Assembly: GCF_007197735.1 (NCBI RefSeq)
Contig: NZ_CP041637.1
Span: 620,001 to 684,000, forward strand
Direction: 5' to 3'
Length of the DNA: 64,000 bases
Origin: Formosa sediminum
Lineage (GTDB): Bacteria > Bacteroidota > Bacteroidia > Flavobacteriales > Flavobacteriaceae
Shown: piece by piece, positions 54,821-63,289 of the stretch
Numbering within the stretch: the stretch's first letter is position 1
Layout: every line of letters begins with the position of its first letter
Notes under the pieces: model-generated
Databases searched by the model: none
Seen by the model: only the letters and a program-made list of their open reading frames with translations
What the model was told of the DNA's origin: nothing
Position numbers and translations under genes: made by a program

Positions 54821-54925
54821 ATGGAAAACCAAACCAGCATTCAGAATATTATACTTATTTCAAGTATAATTATTTTCGCATTATTTACCATTGCATTGAA
54901 CCTTATAGTGTATTATTCACACTAA
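54821..54925 (+). CDS. Small membrane peptide (34 residues)
   Basis: ATG at 54821 to TAA at 54923-54925 encodes MENQTSIQNI, then a hydrophobic stretch of about 22 residues, then VYYSH. It would be a single-span membrane peptide. Support: it stands between a terminator upstream and a strong terminator 8 bp after its stop, and the hydrophobic pattern is clean. Against: it is short, and I found no exact promoter box. Function unknown. Confidence 0.5.
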   Translation: MENQTSIQNIILISSIIIFALFTIALNLIVYYSH

Positions 54926-54932
54926 CCACAAC

Positions 54933-54967
54933 AAAAAAGGACAATCAAATATGATTGTCCTTTTTTT
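54933..54967. terminator. Bidirectional terminator between the small peptide and odhB
   Basis: AAAAAAGGACAATCA pairs exactly with TGATTGTCCTTTTTT around a 4-nt loop. It serves transcripts from both sides. Confidence 0.93.
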
Positions 54968-54990
54968 ATTATCTAAACATTAAGTGCTTA

Positions 54991-56211
54991 CTATAATTCT
55001 AAAGCTTTCTTAACGTCATTATTCATTAAAAATTCTTGTGGATTTTCTAAAGCTTCTTTAACAGCGACTAAAAATCCAACACTTTCTTTACCATCAATAA
55101 TTCTATGATCGTAAGACAATGCTACATACATAATTGGTCTAATAACCACTTGACCATCTACAGCAACTGGACGCTCTACAATGTTATGCATACCTAAAAT
55201 ACCACTTTGAGGTGGGTTAATAATTGGAGTAGATAACATACTTCCAAACACTCCACCATTAGTAATAGTAAATGTACCGCCTGTCATTTCATCAACAGTA
55301 ATTTGTCCATCTCTTGCACGAAGTGCTAAACGCTTAACTTCTGCTTCTACACCTCTAAATGTTAAGTTCTCTGCATTTCTAATAACAGGAACCATTAAAC
55401 CTTTTGGTCCAGAAACCGCAATACTAATGTCACAGAAATCATAAGAAATCATTTCTTTTCCATCCATCATAGAGTTTACAGCAGGATACATTTCTAAAGC
55501 TCTAACTACTGCCAAAGTAAAGAAACTCATAAATCCTAAACCAACACCATGTTTTGCTTTAAACGCCTCTTTATGCTCATTCCTTAACGCAAAGATAGGA
55601 GACATATCTACCTCATTAAAGGTAGTAAGCATAGCTGTTTCATTTTTTACACTTACCAAACGCTCTGCAACTTTACGACGTAACATAGACAATTTAGAAC
55701 GAGACTCGCCACGAGATCCACCTGTTGGTGTTCCCATAGACGGTTTTGCTTGAATGGCATCATCTTTAGTTACCCTACCCGCTTTTCCTGTACCAACAAT
55801 ACTAGCTGCATCTATTCCTTTTTCTGCTAAAATCTTTTTAGCTGCAGGACTAGCTGTACCAGATGCATATGTTTTTTCTGCTGCAGGAGCAGCAGCTTTA
55901 GGCGCCTCTGCTTTTGGTTCAGGAGCTTCTTCTTTTTTATCTTCTTTTGCTGGTGCATCGCCTTCTGGCTTAGCAGCACTTGTATCTATTAAACATACAA
56001 CCTCACCAACAGCAACAGCATCACCTTCTTCTGCTTTTAGCGTAATAATTCCGCTTACTTCTGCAGGAAGTTCTAGAGTAGCTTTATCACTATCTACTTC
56101 AGCAATTGCTTGGTCTTTTTCTACATAATCACCATCCTGAACTAACCATGTTGCTATTTCTACTTCTGTAATAGATTCTCCCGGAGAAGGTACTTTCATT
56201 TCTAAAATCAT
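54991..56211 (-). CDS. odhB: 2-oxoglutarate dehydrogenase E2, dihydrolipoyl succinyltransferase
   Basis: Core of the 2-oxoglutarate dehydrogenase complex (TCA cycle), which transfers succinyl groups to CoA. It has 406 residues: lipoyl domain (1-76) with the lipoylated Lys43 in [11 protein letters not shown], an Ala/Pro/Glu/Lys-rich linker (about 77-115), the peripheral-subunit-binding domain (about 118-152, [14 protein letters not shown]), and the catalytic domain ending with [16 protein letters not shown], which holds the active-site His and Asp. It lies 33 bp after odhA in the same unit. Confidence 0.97.
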   Translation of the reverse strand: MILEMKVPSPGESITEVEIATWLVQDGDYVEKDQAIAEVDSDKATLELPAEVSGIITLKAEEGDAVAVGEVVCLIDTSAAKPEGDAPAKEDKKEEAPEPKAEAPKAAAPAAEKTYASGTASPAAKKILAEKGIDAASIVGTGKAGRVTKDDAIQAKPSMGTPTGGSRGESRSKLSMLRRKVAERLVSVKNETAMLTTFNEVDMSPIFALRNEHKEAFKAKHGVGLGFMSFFTLAVVRALEMYPAVNSMMDGKEMISYDFCDISIAVSGPKGLMVPVIRNAENLTFRGVEAEVKRLALRARDGQITVDEMTGGTFTITNGGVFGSMLSTPIINPPQSGILGMHNIVERPVAVDGQVVIRPIMYVALSYDHRIIDGKESVGFLVAVKEALENPQEFLMNNDVKKALEL

Positions 56212-56244
56212 CGTTCAATATTTTAGTTTAATCTTATTTTTAAA

Positions 56245-59004
56245 TTATCGTTGGTTGTTTTTTGTTTTATCGAAAACATAGTCGATTACTTCTTTGTGGC
56301 GGCGTTTTGATCGCGTTGAACTACCGGCAGCAGGAGCACCATAAGGTCGTCTTGATGCTATTCTAAATGATTTTGCTTCATCTAAATGCATTAACATATG
56401 TGCATAAGCTCCCATGTTTCTAGGTTCTTCTTGGGCCCACACCACTTCTTCTGCATTACTATATTTGGCAATAATATCTCTAATAGCTGTTGCAGGTAAT
56501 GGGAATAATTGTTCAATACGTACTAAGGCCACATCGTCTCTACCTGTTTCTTCTTTTACTTCTAATAAATCGTAATAGAATTTACCTGTTACAAACACAA
56601 GTGATTTTACTTTATCTGTTTCTGCAGTAGCATCATCTATTACCATTTGGAAACTTCCGTTAGCAAACTCTTCTACAGTAGACACTACTTTAGGATGACG
56701 TAATAAACTCTTAGGAGTAAAAACTATTAATGGTTTTCTAAAATTCGATTTCATTTGTTTACGCAACAAATGATAGATATTTGCAGGTGTTGTACAGTCT
56801 GCTACAAACATATTATCTTTTGCACACAATTGTAGATAACGTTCCATACGTGCCGATGAATGCTCTGCTCCTTGACCTTCATAACCGTGTGGCAACAACA
56901 TTACCAACCCGTTTTGCAGTTTCCATTTATCTTCGGCAGCAGAAATATATTGATCTAGCATGATTTGAGCACCGTTACTAAAGTCTCCAAATTGAGCTTC
57001 CCAAATGGTTAATGTTTTAGGACTTGCCATAGCATAACCATAATCGAAACCTACCACACCGTATTCTGATAATAAGGAATTATAAATAAAGAATTTTCCT
57101 TGTGTATTGCTTAAATTATTTAACAATACGACTTCTTCTTCACTATCTTCTACTTTAATCACGGCATGACGGTGAGAGAATGTACCACGCTCTACATCTT
57201 GTCCAGACATTCTAACATCGAAACCTTCTTCTAAAAGCGTTCCGTAAGCTAAATGTTCTGCCATTGCCCAGTCTAATTTATCCTCTTCAAACATTGTTTT
57301 TCTAGTTTGCACTAGACGTTCAATTTTACGGATGAATTTTTTATCTGAAGGTAATTCTGAAATTACGCTTGCTATTTGAGCTAATTTGTCTTTAGACACA
57401 GTTGTATCTATTGGCATCATCATATCTTGTTCGGTAACGCGAACAAAATCTTGCCACTCATCTTGCATGAATGGTGTTATTACTGTTTTCTCTTCTTTAC
57501 GAGAATCTTCTAATTTTTCTTCTAGACTTGCTTTATAAGCTTCCTCTAAGCCTTTAACAAAGTCCTTATCTATAACACCTTCCTTAATTAATTTTTCAGC
57601 ATAAATATCTCTAGGATTTTTGTGCTTCGCAATAGCTTTGTATAATTTAGGTTGTGTAAAACGTGGTTCGTCTCCTTCGTTATGGCCATATTTTCTATAA
57701 CCTAATAAATCTATAAAAACATCACGTTTAAAATGCATTCTAAAATCTAAAGCAAAAAGTGTTGCATGCACAACAGCTTCTACATCGTCTGCATTAACGT
57801 GTAATACAGGTGATAGTGTAACTTTAGCAACATCTGTACAATAAGTACTAGATCGCGCATCTAAATAATTAGTTGTAAATCCAATTTGGTTGTTTACAAC
57901 AATATGAAGTGTTCCGTTAGTTTTATACCCGTCTAATTGGGCCATTTGAACAATTTCGTAAACCAAACCTTGACCTGCGATAGCGGCATCTCCATGCACT
58001 ACAATTGGTAGCACTTGCGAGGGATCGTCTGCATATTTATCGTCTTGTTTAGCACGAACTATACCTTCTACTACTGCTCCAACCGTTTCTAAATGCGATG
58101 GATTGGGAGCAATATTAAGATTGATTTTCTTTCCGTTATCAGTTAGTCGATTACACGTCCAACCTAAGTGATATTTTACATCACCATCAAAAATTTCTTC
58201 TTCGTAATCTTTACCATCAAACTCACTAAAGATATCTTTAGCAGATTTACCAAAAATATTTGTAAGTGTACTTAAACGACCACGGTGTGCCATACCCATT
58301 ACAAATTCCTTAACACCATAGTCGGCTGCTTTTTCAATTACAGCATCTAATGCAGGAATTAAAGACTCTCCACCTTCTAATGAAAATCGTTTTTGTCCAA
58401 CATATTTAGTGTGTAAAAAACTTTCGAAAGAAACAGCTTCATTTAATTTTTTAAGAATATGCTTCTTTTGATCTGTATTAAAATTAGGCTGATTATCGTT
58501 TACGTTAAGCTTTTGTTGAATCCATGCCTTTCGGTCTGGATTTCTAACATACATATATTCTATACCTATAGAATCACAATATATTTTTTCAAGATGTTTA
58601 ACAATTTCTTTTAGAGTTTGAGATCCAATACCCAAGATTTCTCCAGCCGAAAACACGGTATCTAAATCTTTATTAGATAATCCAAAATTCTCTAAGGCCA
58701 ATGTTGGCGAATACGTTCTACGATCGCGTACAGGATTTGTTTTTGTAAACAAATGCCCTCTGGTACGGTAACCGGCTATCAATTGAACAACTTGGAATTC
58801 TTTAGTTAAGTTTTCCGAAACATGATCACAAGAGAAGTTTTCTACTTGTTCTTGATCTACGATATCGTTTTCGCTACCGAAATCATAACCTTGAAAGAAT
58901 GCTCTCCAACTTGGCTCAATTGAATCTGGGTTTTGTAAATATTGATCGTATAATTCAGCAAAATATGCTGTATGTGCTGCGTTTAAAAAGGAATATTTAT
59001 CCAT
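56245..59004 (-). CDS. odhA: 2-oxoglutarate dehydrogenase E1
   Basis: Thiamine-diphosphate-dependent decarboxylase of the 2-oxoglutarate dehydrogenase complex. From ATG 59004 (MDKYSFLNAAHTAYFAELYDQY) it has 919 residues; the frame stays open for 14 codons upstream but that part has no family similarity. Motifs: FLHTKYVGQKRFSLEGGES, FVMGMAHRGRLSTL, the ThDP-binding GDAAIAGQG and VVNNQIGFTTN, and LLPHGYEGQGAEHSSAR near the C-terminal third. It is first of the odhA-odhB unit. Confidence 0.97.
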   Translation of the reverse strand: MDKYSFLNAAHTAYFAELYDQYLQNPDSIEPSWRAFFQGYDFGSENDIVDQEQVENFSCDHVSENLTKEFQVVQLIAGYRTRGHLFTKTNPVRDRRTYSPTLALENFGLSNKDLDTVFSAGEILGIGSQTLKEIVKHLEKIYCDSIGIEYMYVRNPDRKAWIQQKLNVNDNQPNFNTDQKKHILKKLNEAVSFESFLHTKYVGQKRFSLEGGESLIPALDAVIEKAADYGVKEFVMGMAHRGRLSTLTNIFGKSAKDIFSEFDGKDYEEEIFDGDVKYHLGWTCNRLTDNGKKINLNIAPNPSHLETVGAVVEGIVRAKQDDKYADDPSQVLPIVVHGDAAIAGQGLVYEIVQMAQLDGYKTNGTLHIVVNNQIGFTTNYLDARSSTYCTDVAKVTLSPVLHVNADDVEAVVHATLFALDFRMHFKRDVFIDLLGYRKYGHNEGDEPRFTQPKLYKAIAKHKNPRDIYAEKLIKEGVIDKDFVKGLEEAYKASLEEKLEDSRKEEKTVITPFMQDEWQDFVRVTEQDMMMPIDTTVSKDKLAQIASVISELPSDKKFIRKIERLVQTRKTMFEEDKLDWAMAEHLAYGTLLEEGFDVRMSGQDVERGTFSHRHAVIKVEDSEEEVVLLNNLSNTQGKFFIYNSLLSEYGVVGFDYGYAMASPKTLTIWEAQFGDFSNGAQIMLDQYISAAEDKWKLQNGLVMLLPHGYEGQGAEHSSARMERYLQLCAKDNMFVADCTTPANIYHLLRKQMKSNFRKPLIVFTPKSLLRHPKVVSTVEEFANGSFQMVIDDATAETDKVKSLVFVTGKFYYDLLEVKEETGRDDVALVRIEQLFPLPATAIRDIIAKYSNAEEVVWAQEEPRNMGAYAHMLMHLDEAKSFRIASRRPYGAPAAGSSTRSKRRHKEVIDYVFDKTKNNQR

Positions 59005-59043
59005 TATATTATTTGAGAAATTCTCGCTTTGACAAATTTTATT

Positions 59044-59051
59044 CAAAAGTA
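59044..59051 (-). promoter_or_regulatory. -7 element for odhA-odhB
   Basis: Minus-strand TACTTTTG matches TAnnTTTG exactly, 39 nt upstream of the ATG at 59004. Because transcription would start inside the open upstream extension, it supports the shorter start. Confidence 0.6.
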
Positions 59052-59122
59052 CAACTTTTACTAAACTTAGATACCTTTTTCTTATATTTATAAAGGAATT
59101 TTAACGAAATTTTATCCCTAAC

Positions 59123-59650
59123 ATGAAAAAAAACAACGAATACTTTATCAAGACTACAATCTTAATACTATTTTTTTCTCTAAGTTTTAAGAATATTACT
59201 GCACAAAATTCAAGCTTTAATGAAAATGTTAGATTTGGAGGCGGTATAGGTCTTGGTTTTAGTAACAATTTTTTTAGCGCAACCTTAGAGCCCTCTGCAC
59301 TCTATCAATTCAATTCCCAATGGGCTTTAGGTGTAGGATTAAATTTTACTTATAATTCTCAAAAAGACTTTTATAAATCTACTATTATTGGAGGTACATT
59401 AACAGGTTTATATACGCCCATACCAAACATTCAACTCTCAGGAGAATTTCAGCAACTTCATGTAAACAGAAAATACGACAATGCAGCCGTTTTTTATAGA
59501 GACGAAAAGTATTGGTTTCCAGCTTTACTGCTCGGAGTTGGTTACCAAACTAATAACGTAACTGTTGGTGTGCGCTACGATGTACTATATGATGATGATA
59601 AAAGTATTTACGGCTCGCCCTGGTCTCCTTTTTTAAGAGTATATTTTTAA
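59123..59650 (+). CDS. Small outer-membrane beta-barrel protein
   Basis: It has 175 residues with a signal peptide (about 1-28, ending NITAQ). The mature part is a series of barrel strands: VRFGGGIGLGFSNNFFSATL, WALGVGLNFTYNS, IQLSGEFQQLHVN, ALLLGVGYQTNNVTVGVRYD, ending in PFLRVYF with the terminal Phe typical of outer-membrane barrels. I recall relatives labelled alpha-ketoglutarate decarboxylase in some annotations, probably copied from the neighbouring odhA; nothing in this protein supports that activity. Confidence 0.8.
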   Translation: MKKNNEYFIKTTILILFFSLSFKNITAQNSSFNENVRFGGGIGLGFSNNFFSATLEPSALYQFNSQWALGVGLNFTYNSQKDFYKSTIIGGTLTGLYTPIPNIQLSGEFQQLHVNRKYDNAAVFYRDEKYWFPALLLGVGYQTNNVTVGVRYDVLYDDDKSIYGSPWSPFLRVYF

Positions 59651-59705
59651 GCGATTGCGTTAAGCCACACATACAAATAAGCCTACATTTCAGAAAAAAA
59701 ATAAA

Positions 59706-59843
59706 ATGGAAAAACTGTTAAGAATTATTGGTGCAGCTTGGGGCGCAAAAAAAATTGGTGGTGGCAAATGCGGGTGCATAGGCACATTTGTAGTATTTAT
59801 AATATTATATTGGCTACTTGGTTTTGTATTTAACCTATTTTAA
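59706..59843 (+). CDS. Small membrane protein (45 residues) with Cys-Gly-Cys
   Basis: ATG at 59706 to TAA at 59841-59843 encodes 45 residues: MEKLLRIIGAAWGAKKIGGG, then KCGCIG, then a hydrophobic helix of about 20 residues ending FNLF. The layout (amphipathic start, glycine-rich turn with two Cys, membrane span) is orderly and not random-looking. It lies 55 bp after the barrel gene on the same strand and could share its transcript. I do not recognise the family. Confidence 0.6.
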   Translation: MEKLLRIIGAAWGAKKIGGGKCGCIGTFVVFIILYWLLGFVFNLF

Positions 59844-59857
59844 ACACAACTTTTGCC

Positions 59858-60205
59858 TTATTTATATTGATGTTTAAACCATACTTTTTGCCATTCGCGT
59901 TTTAAAATTAAAAACGCAACCTGCTCAGAAAGTTTTAAAGTATCACTACCATCTAACGCTTTTATTTCTCGCTCAGGCACATCTATAATATATAGTAGAT
60001 TTAAATATTCTGCAAAATTATGTTGTATAAGCTGGTACACGGCTTCATGCAATTGCACTTTTAAATCTTTAGGTAAAATAGAAGTTGCTACATCAATATC
60101 TATATTAGCTAATCTAAAATCTTTATTAAGTTGAAACACTAAATTTCCATACAATTCGTATTGTAAAGAAGTGTCCAATACATCTTGTATGGTTTCTATT
60201 TGCAT
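59858..60205 (-). CDS. Conserved hypothetical protein next to polyprenyl synthetase
   Basis: It has 115 residues, soluble and mostly helical, with no signal or membrane segment. Conserved-looking parts are LPKDLKVQLHEAVYQLIQHNF and VPEREIKALDGSDTLKLSEQVAFLILKREWQKVWF. It starts 16 bp after the polyprenyl synthetase stop on the same strand and is probably co-transcribed with it. No function can be assigned from the sequence. Confidence 0.78.
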   Translation of the reverse strand: MQIETIQDVLDTSLQYELYGNLVFQLNKDFRLANIDIDVATSILPKDLKVQLHEAVYQLIQHNFAEYLNLLYIIDVPEREIKALDGSDTLKLSEQVAFLILKREWQKVWFKHQYK

Positions 60206-60221
60206 TACAATTTAATAAGGG

Positions 60222-61196
60222 TTATACTTTTCTAGTCATTAAATTTTCTCCAAAATGCTTTAGCATACTTTTTTTATCGTCACTTATTTTTAAAGTTTCA
60301 AGGATAGAGAATGCCTTAGCTGTATATTCTTTAATTGCGTGTGTAGTTGCATCTGCAGCTCCTCTACTTAAAAACAATTGTTTTACAGACTGCACTTTAT
60401 CACTACTATCTGTTGGACTTATGCTAAACAGATGTTGTAGTTCACGTTGCTCCTCTTCTTTAGAAAACTCCAAAGCTTTTAAATACAAAAATGTTTTTTT
60501 GTTTTCAATAATATCTCCACCCACTTGTTTTCCAAATGTTTTAGGATCTCCAAACGCATCCAGATAATCGTCTTGTAACTGAAAAGCAATACCTAAATTT
60601 ATTCCAAAATTATAAATACCTTCTTGCTCAGCTTTTGAAGCCTGCGCAACAATAGCTCCCATTTGCATTGCAGCACCAACCAATACAGCTGTTTTATATT
60701 CAATCATTTTTAAATATTCTGGAATGGTAACGTCGTCCCTATTTTCAAAATCTACATCGTACTGCTGCCCTTCACAGACCTCTAAAGCCGTTTTACTAAA
60801 CAGCTTTGCCAAATCTCTAAAAGTCTTTGGTTCGTAATTTTCAAATAATTGATACGCCATAATTAACATAGCGTCTCCAGATAATATGCCTGTATTTACA
60901 TCCCATTTTTCATGAACTGTTTGATTTCCGCGACGTAATGGCGCATCATCCATAATATCATCATGAACCAAGGAAAAATTATGAAATACCTCAATACTTA
61001 ATGCCGCATCTAAAGCTATTTTATAGTCTGCATTAAAAATTTCTGCAGCCATTAATGTTAATACGGGTCTTAATCGTTTGCCTCCTAAGTTTAAAATATA
61101 ATCTATTGGGGCGTATAACGATTGTGGCTCTCGGTCTGTTTTAAATTCTTTTAAATAACTTGTAAAAGCCTCTTGATAGGTTAAAATATTTTGCAT
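60222..61196 (-). CDS. Polyprenyl diphosphate synthase
   Basis: Trans-prenyltransferase that lengthens isoprenoid chains, for example for the menaquinone side chain. It has 324 residues. It shows GGKRLRP, the first Asp-rich motif HDDIMDD (Asp79, Asp80, Asp83, Asp84) followed by RRG, and the second Asp-rich motif QDDYLD near 212. Residues before the first motif that set chain length are Phe-His-Asn-Phe, which does not settle the product length. It starts 4 nt after a -7 box. Confidence 0.95.
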   Translation of the reverse strand: MQNILTYQEAFTSYLKEFKTDREPQSLYAPIDYILNLGGKRLRPVLTLMAAEIFNADYKIALDAALSIEVFHNFSLVHDDIMDDAPLRRGNQTVHEKWDVNTGILSGDAMLIMAYQLFENYEPKTFRDLAKLFSKTALEVCEGQQYDVDFENRDDVTIPEYLKMIEYKTAVLVGAAMQMGAIVAQASKAEQEGIYNFGINLGIAFQLQDDYLDAFGDPKTFGKQVGGDIIENKKTFLYLKALEFSKEEEQRELQHLFSISPTDSSDKVQSVKQLFLSRGAADATTHAIKEYTAKAFSILETLKISDDKKSMLKHFGENLMTRKV

Positions 61197-61200
61197 CCCA

Positions 61201-61208
61201 CAAAAATA
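61201..61208 (-). promoter_or_regulatory. -7 element immediately before the polyprenyl synthetase gene (possible leaderless promoter)
   Basis: Minus-strand TATTTTTG is an exact TAnnTTTG match with only TGGG between it and the ATG at 61196. Confidence 0.5.
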
Positions 61209-61310
61209 GCAGAATAAACGTAAATATCACATAGCAATTTCTAATGTTAACAAACAATTAAAACTACGGAAACTTTAATTGTTTTTTAAGTTTCCTTGAT
61301 TATCTTTGCT

Positions 61311-61318
61311 CCTGAATA
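61311..61318 (+). promoter_or_regulatory. Promoter -7 element for the TetR-efflux operon
   Basis: TATCTTTG is an exact TAnnTTTG match, 9 nt before the TetR ATG at 61328, giving a very short leader. Confidence 0.55.
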
Positions 61319-61327
61319 TTAATACGA

Positions 61328-61963
61328 ATGAAAGAAAAAATTATTATAAAATCGGCCGAGTTATTTCTAAACCTAGGATACAAAAGCGTAACCATGGACG
61401 ATATTGCAGCAGAAATGGGTATTTCCAAAAAAACGATTTATCAATATTTTGACACCAAAACAAAATTAATTGAAGCAACTGCTATTTATAAATTTGAACG
61501 TGTTTCTGAGTCTATAGATGCCATATTTAACCTTAACGCAAATCCTATAGAAGAACTTTTTAAAATTAAAGAGTTTATTACCAGCTATATGGGCAACCAA
61601 AAGAAATCGCCAGAATTTCAATTAAAAAAATATTACCCAAGAATATATAACATCTTAAAACAAAAACAATTTGAAGTCATGCAACACTGCGTAATAGACA
61701 ACTTAAATCGCGGTATGTCTGCAGGCTTATATAGATCTAATTTAAATGTAGAGTTTATTTCGAGACTCTATTTTAATGCCATAGGATCTCTTAAAGACAA
61801 CGAATTATTTCCTACAAAACACTTTACATTATATGAATTATTAGATTATTACTTAGAATACCATTTACGCGGTATATGCACGCCATCCGGACTACTCCTT
61901 TTAAATAAAAAAAACACAATAATCAACCAAAAGAATGAAAACAAAATTAATCCTGCTCTTTAG
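61328..61963 (+). CDS. TetR-family regulator of the efflux operon
   Basis: It has 211 residues. The N-terminal DNA-binding domain reads IIIKSAELFLNLGYKSVTMDDI and GISKKTIYQYFDTKTKLIEA. The rest is a helical ligand-binding domain. The gene overlaps the start of the TolC-like gene by 29 bp in another frame, so it is co-transcribed with the efflux genes and probably represses them, including itself. The ligand is unknown. Confidence 0.93.
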   Translation: MKEKIIIKSAELFLNLGYKSVTMDDIAAEMGISKKTIYQYFDTKTKLIEATAIYKFERVSESIDAIFNLNANPIEELFKIKEFITSYMGNQKKSPEFQLKKYYPRIYNILKQKQFEVMQHCVIDNLNRGMSAGLYRSNLNVEFISRLYFNAIGSLKDNELFPTKHFTLYELLDYYLEYHLRGICTPSGLLLLNKKNTIINQKNENKINPAL

Positions 61964-63278
61964 TTTATGCTTATGCATTAAGTCATTTGCTCAAGAAGAA
62001 TCTGTTTCATTTACCTTACAAGAAGCCATAGATTACGCTTTGGTAAATAATAGAAATGTGAAAAATGCAATGCGAGATATAGAGATTGCTAAAAAAGAAA
62101 AATGGGAAACAACTGCTACAGGTTTACCACAAATTAATGCTAATGTAGATTATCAAAATTGGTTAAAGCAACAAGTATCTTTACTACCTGCAGAGCTTTT
62201 TGGCGGCGAAGCCGGCACGTTTATCCCTGTAGAATTTAGCACCAAACAAAATATTGGAGCTACCGCAACACTCTCTCAGTTATTATTTGACGGATCGTAC
62301 TTAGTGGGTTTACAAGCCGCTAAAGTATATTTAGAAATTTCTGAAAACTCTAAAGTCAAAACCGATCTTGAAATACGAAAAGCTGTTATTAATGCTTATG
62401 GTAACGTATTACTTACAGAAGAAAGTTTAAAAATATTAGAGAGCAACAGAGATATTCTTGAATCTAATTTAAATGAAGTTCAAAAAACTTTTGAAAACGG
62501 ATTAGAAGAAGAAGAAAGTGTAGAACAAATTAAAATTACGCTTTCTGGACTTATTAGTGATTTAAACAACGTAAAACGCTTAAATATCTTATCGTATCAA
62601 ATGCTTAATATTACTTTAGGTATAGATTTAAACTCAGACACCACACTAACAGATAACCTTGAAACATTGGCACTACAATACACGTCTCTAGACGCTTTAA
62701 ACGCAGATGAGAGCGTTGAAAACACTATAGATTATCGCATTGCAGAAAACGATGTAGAGAGCAACGCTTTGTTAGTTAAATTAGCTATGAGTCAAGGCAT
62801 GCCAACTTTAAGCGCCTTTATTAATGGAGGTTATAATGCTTACGGAGAAACATTTGCTTTTTTTAACAATAACCAAAAATGGTTTGGATCTTCTTTATTT
62901 GGCGTCTCTTTAAATATTCCTATTTTTAGTTCTTTAGGGCGATCTGCCGCTACACAAATAGCAAAAATAAATTTAGAAAAATCTAATGAAAATCTTGAAG
63001 AAACAGAACAGCAACTTAAGTTACAAATTGCTACAGCTAAAAGCGATTATCAATATGCTATTGAAGATTACACAAATAAAAAATTAAACCTAGACTTGGC
63101 AGAGCGTATAGAACAAAAAAATGAAATTAAATTTTTCGAGGGAATTTCATCAAGTTTCGATTTAAGACAAGCTCAAACACAGTTATATGCTGCACAACAA
63201 GAATACCTACAAGCTATGCTTGATATTATCAATAAAAAAGCAGAATTAGATGCTATTTTAAGCACATTAAACAATTAA
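61935..63278 (+). CDS. TolC-family outer-membrane efflux protein
   Basis: It has 447 residues with a signal peptide (about 1-20, ending KSFAQ). The body has the two-repeat TolC pattern with long coiled-coil helices: ALVNNRNVKNAMRDIEIAKKE near the start and the second-repeat region with SLFGVSLNIPIFSSLGRSAAT. It forms the outer-membrane channel of a tripartite pump with the adaptor encoded next. The start lies inside the end of the TetR gene. Confidence 0.94.
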   Translation: MKTKLILLFSLCLCIKSFAQEESVSFTLQEAIDYALVNNRNVKNAMRDIEIAKKEKWETTATGLPQINANVDYQNWLKQQVSLLPAELFGGEAGTFIPVEFSTKQNIGATATLSQLLFDGSYLVGLQAAKVYLEISENSKVKTDLEIRKAVINAYGNVLLTEESLKILESNRDILESNLNEVQKTFENGLEEEESVEQIKITLSGLISDLNNVKRLNILSYQMLNITLGIDLNSDTTLTDNLETLALQYTSLDALNADESVENTIDYRIAENDVESNALLVKLAMSQGMPTLSAFINGGYNAYGETFAFFNNNQKWFGSSLFGVSLNIPIFSSLGRSAATQIAKINLEKSNENLEETEQQLKLQIATAKSDYQYAIEDYTNKKLNLDLAERIEQKNEIKFFEGISSSFDLRQAQTQLYAAQQEYLQAMLDIINKKAELDAILSTLNN

Positions 63279-63289
63279 CAAACATCACT

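Noticed and set aside
59005-59046. 14-codon N-terminal extension of odhA
   Set aside because: It overlaps the -7 box at 59044-59051, has no family similarity, and MDKYSFLNAAHTAYF is the normal start.
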